A stretch of 64,000 nucleotides of DNA from DATJGF01 sp035495315 (GTDB taxonomy: Bacteria; Verrucomicrobiota; Verrucomicrobiia; Limisphaerales; UBA8199): assembly GCA_035495315.1 (NCBI GenBank), contig DATJGF010000023.1, positions 4,571 through 68,570 of the forward strand. Reading direction: 5' to 3'. Positions 61,741-64,000 of the stretch are shown here, one piece after another. Each line of letters begins with the position of its first letter. The stretch's first letter is position 1. Below the pieces are notes generated by a model that had not been told where the DNA came from, searched no databases, and saw only the letters and a list, made by a program, of their open reading frames with translations. The position numbers and the translations under genes were made by a program.

Positions 61741-61804
61741 TCTTCCCTACGCAGCTCTACCGAACGATTTGACCGTGTCAGCGGGAAATGGTATTCGAGC
61801 AAAG

Positions 61805-63838
61805 GTGAAATCGCGTCGTGAGAGGTGCAAAGCCTACCGTTTCTCAGGAATTTTTTGTACTAGTTTGCAGCGGGCACGTTTGGATCAATGTTTTCTTTGG
61901 TCCTCACTGGTGCTCGTTGCGGTAATTGTCTCATCCGCTTGCGCGGATACCCTGGATAACTGGCAGAGTCGAAATCCCTATCCAACTGGCAGTCAGCTTT
62001 ACAGCCTGACGTTCACAAACAGGACGTTTGTCGCGGTAGGGGACGCCGGGGTCATTCTCACCTCACCGGACGGCGTTGACTGGACACAACGGGAGTCTGG
62101 GACTCAAGCCGAACTCCGAGAAGTTTGCCTTGGACCGAATGGTTTCACCGCGGTTGGCTCCGGAGGAACGATCCTTAGCTCCTCAAACGGAGTGTACTGG
62201 GTTGCACGCAATTCGCCGGCTACTGCAGATTATCGAGGCATCACTTACGGAAACGGCAAATTCGTCGCCGTTGGACTGGCCGGGCAACTTGTTACCTCGA
62301 CCAATGGCGTTAACTGGAACGTGCAGACATCGCCCACTGCCAATAATTTGTTGGGCATCACTTTCGGCGATAGCCTTTTTGTCATCGTGAGTTCAGGAGG
62401 CGAAGTGCTCACCTCCGCGACGGGCACAAATTGGACCTATAACCTGGTTGCCCCGAACAAGCCGCTTTGGGGAGTAGCTTATGGCACCAAAGGTTTTGTT
62501 GCGTTCAAGGGGACCAGTTCGGCCGAACAAAACGTGTTTTACACATCACCGGACGGTTCGACGTGGACCAATCACTCGACCTCCTTAAGCGTTTTTGCTC
62601 AGCGGATAACTTACGTCGACGACAAATACCGTGTGATCGGTTACAGCCAGACCCAGCCTAGCGGAGCCATTCTGAGTTCGACCGATGGTATCACCTGGAA
62701 GGAGTTGGACATGGCTCCTGGAGTCCCCCTTTGGACTCTGGCCAAGGGAGAGACAAATTACGTCGCCGTGGGAAACCAGATTTTGAGTTCATTGAATGGC
62801 ACGAATTGGACAAGCCTCACGACCAACGATTCGTTGGCATTGGCCGCGATTACGTACGGTTTGGGCACTTATGTGGCTGTCGGGGTCGGCATAAAAACCT
62901 CGGTGGATGGGATTAACTGGGCGAAATCGGTCGCGACGGCGCCCCAATTGTTGACTGATGTGACCTGCGCGAATGCTGTGTTGGTCGCGGTAGGACAACA
63001 GGGACTCATCATGACTTCGACCAATGGTTCGAATTGGGATCACGTTGTTTCAGGGATTACCAATGCTTTCTCAGGCGTTGCCTTTGGCAATGCGACCTTC
63101 GTGGCGGTTGGGGACGCGGGCAAGGTGGTCACATCATCCGACGGCATGAGCTGGACAGTGCAGCCGGGCTTGCCAACACCATCCTACTTGCTCCCACAGC
63201 CCTTAGCTGGAATCTGTTTTGGGAAAGGCGTGTTCCTCGCCGTGGATACCGGAGCCCAGGCGAGTATCTCCCCGGACGGAATCACCTGGGCTGACAAGGT
63301 CGATGTGGGAAATGTTGGCTTTGGCGGTTGCGCCTGCAGCAGCAATCTTTTTGTGGTTGCGGACGGGCGAGGACAATTCTTTCTATCCACCAACGGGCTG
63401 GCCTGGACGAAAAGTCTGTTTGTCGCGCCGGGAGCGATTAACAACCTGAACTATTTGAACGGACTTTTTGTTGCGTCAGGACAATTTGGTCTCCTCTTGA
63501 CATCCCCGGATGGCCTGACCTGGAAGAGACGAGGCCTGCATACTAGCCAGACGTTAGGAGATGCGGCCAGTGATGGTGTTACTTACGTGCAGCTTGGCGG
63601 CAGCTTGATCCTGCAAGCAGTGCCGCCTTTTGAGCTTCGCTCGCCAGGTGAATCGACCACTGACAACCTTCTCACTTTGGACGGGGCGATATACAAAACC
63701 GTCGTTATCGAAAGCGGCGATAATTTTGCGGACTGGAGCTTTTTAATGACCTTCACCGCTAGCAACCACAGCGTTTCCTTTCGAGACCCAACCACACCTC
63801 TTCCGAGCAAACGTTATTATAGGGCTGTAATCCCGTGA
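61805..63838 (+). CDS. secreted propeller of FVAVG repeats
   Basis: About 677 residues from the GTG at 61805; the frame is open from 61628 but overlaps the previous gene, so this start is preferred. A late signal segment (SSLVLVAVIVSSACA) precedes the mature protein. This contains about 12 to 14 repeats of roughly 42 residues of the form 'GITYG.G.FVAVG..G.I.TS.DG..W' (for example RGITYGNGKFVAVGLAGQLV and SGVAFGNATFVAVGDAGKVV), the Asp-box/sialidase-like propeller. The end (ESGDNFADWSFLMTFTASNH and YYRAVIP) is the short C-terminal domain that Verrucomicrobia attach to secreted proteins, also present in the 1,876-aa protein. Ligand unknown. Confidence 0.85.
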   Translation: MKSRRERCKAYRFSGIFCTSLQRARLDQCFLWSSLVLVAVIVSSACADTLDNWQSRNPYPTGSQLYSLTFTNRTFVAVGDAGVILTSPDGVDWTQRESGTQAELREVCLGPNGFTAVGSGGTILSSSNGVYWVARNSPATADYRGITYGNGKFVAVGLAGQLVTSTNGVNWNVQTSPTANNLLGITFGDSLFVIVSSGGEVLTSATGTNWTYNLVAPNKPLWGVAYGTKGFVAFKGTSSAEQNVFYTSPDGSTWTNHSTSLSVFAQRITYVDDKYRVIGYSQTQPSGAILSSTDGITWKELDMAPGVPLWTLAKGETNYVAVGNQILSSLNGTNWTSLTTNDSLALAAITYGLGTYVAVGVGIKTSVDGINWAKSVATAPQLLTDVTCANAVLVAVGQQGLIMTSTNGSNWDHVVSGITNAFSGVAFGNATFVAVGDAGKVVTSSDGMSWTVQPGLPTPSYLLPQPLAGICFGKGVFLAVDTGAQASISPDGITWADKVDVGNVGFGGCACSSNLFVVADGRGQFFLSTNGLAWTKSLFVAPGAINNLNYLNGLFVASGQFGLLLTSPDGLTWKRRGLHTSQTLGDAASDGVTYVQLGGSLILQAVPPFELRSPGESTTDNLLTLDGAIYKTVVIESGDNFADWSFLMTFTASNHSVSFRDPTTPLPSKRYYRAVIP

Positions 63839-64000
63839 GCTAATCGAAGGCCTGAAATAACCCTCAGTCAAGCGGCAGCCAGCGCGATACGGGTGAACGG
63901 GAGTTGTTTGGCGCCGGAAGCTTCCAGGTTGGAAAGCAAATTTCATCTCTCCGACACCGATTCGCTGCGGGTAAGTGAGATCCCTACCGCTGTGGGCATT

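Overview
The window looks like a chromosomal segment of a soil or freshwater Verrucomicrobiota, probably of the Pedosphaera/Limisphaerales type. This is an inference. It rests on moderately high GC, prepilin-like proteins with the GFTLIELLVVIAIIAILA signature outside any pilus operon, very large secreted multidomain proteins (PA14, chitobiase-C-like, PQQ-like propeller, c-type haem), YVTN and PQQ-like propellers, HEAT-like anchored proteins, and many short dispersed palindromes between genes. No rRNA, tRNA, CRISPR array, phage or complete insertion sequence was seen.

Layout. 1-7.4 kb: a sparse signalling region with a tandem-HTH LuxR-type regulator, four Rcp1-like single-domain response regulators (one frameshifted) without kinases, a decayed secreted-protein fragment and a 2-kb stretch without a confident gene. 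7.5-16.8 kb: a radical SAM enzyme, a secreted CBM9/transglutaminase/esterase fusion, asparagine synthetase, a signal peptidase I, and a stand-alone LigD-type polymerase whose start lies in a broken HAD phosphatase gene. 16.9-31.1 kb: the secretome block, with a YncE-like propeller, a three-gene operon for two related di-haem proteins (one about 1,876 aa), a D-aminoacylase-like amidohydrolase and a right-handed beta-helix protein. 31.3-34.9 kb: acetate kinase plus phosphoketolase, a complete acetyl-phosphate to ATP shunt. 35-45.7 kb: a TauE/SafE exporter, an M29-like peptidase coupled to a mercaptohistidine-methyltransferase-like protein, a polar amino-acid ABC transporter, DUF488, a Tat-exported DUF362 protein and rhamnulokinase. 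46-53.6 kb: a P450, a His/Gly-rich secreted protein, a propeller-cytochrome fusion and a three-gene corrinoid methyltransferase cluster. 54-64 kb: an ECF sigma/membrane protein/bactofilin-like-RDD operon, lepA-lepB, a prepilin-like protein and a propeller of repeated FVAVG units.

How the genes fit together. Much of the window serves the envelope: two signal peptidases, at least nine exported proteins, three di-haem c-type proteins, and an ECF module that probably senses envelope state. The cytoplasmic metabolic units are the ackA-xfp shunt, the corrinoid-dependent methyl-transfer trio and glutamine-dependent asparagine synthesis. Pseudogenes and remnants are frequent (five clear cases). At least three families of intergenic palindromes occur, including a 164-bp element with arms of about 60 bp. 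Together these indicate an expanded, slowly decaying genome. All calls come from reading the sequence; no database search was run.
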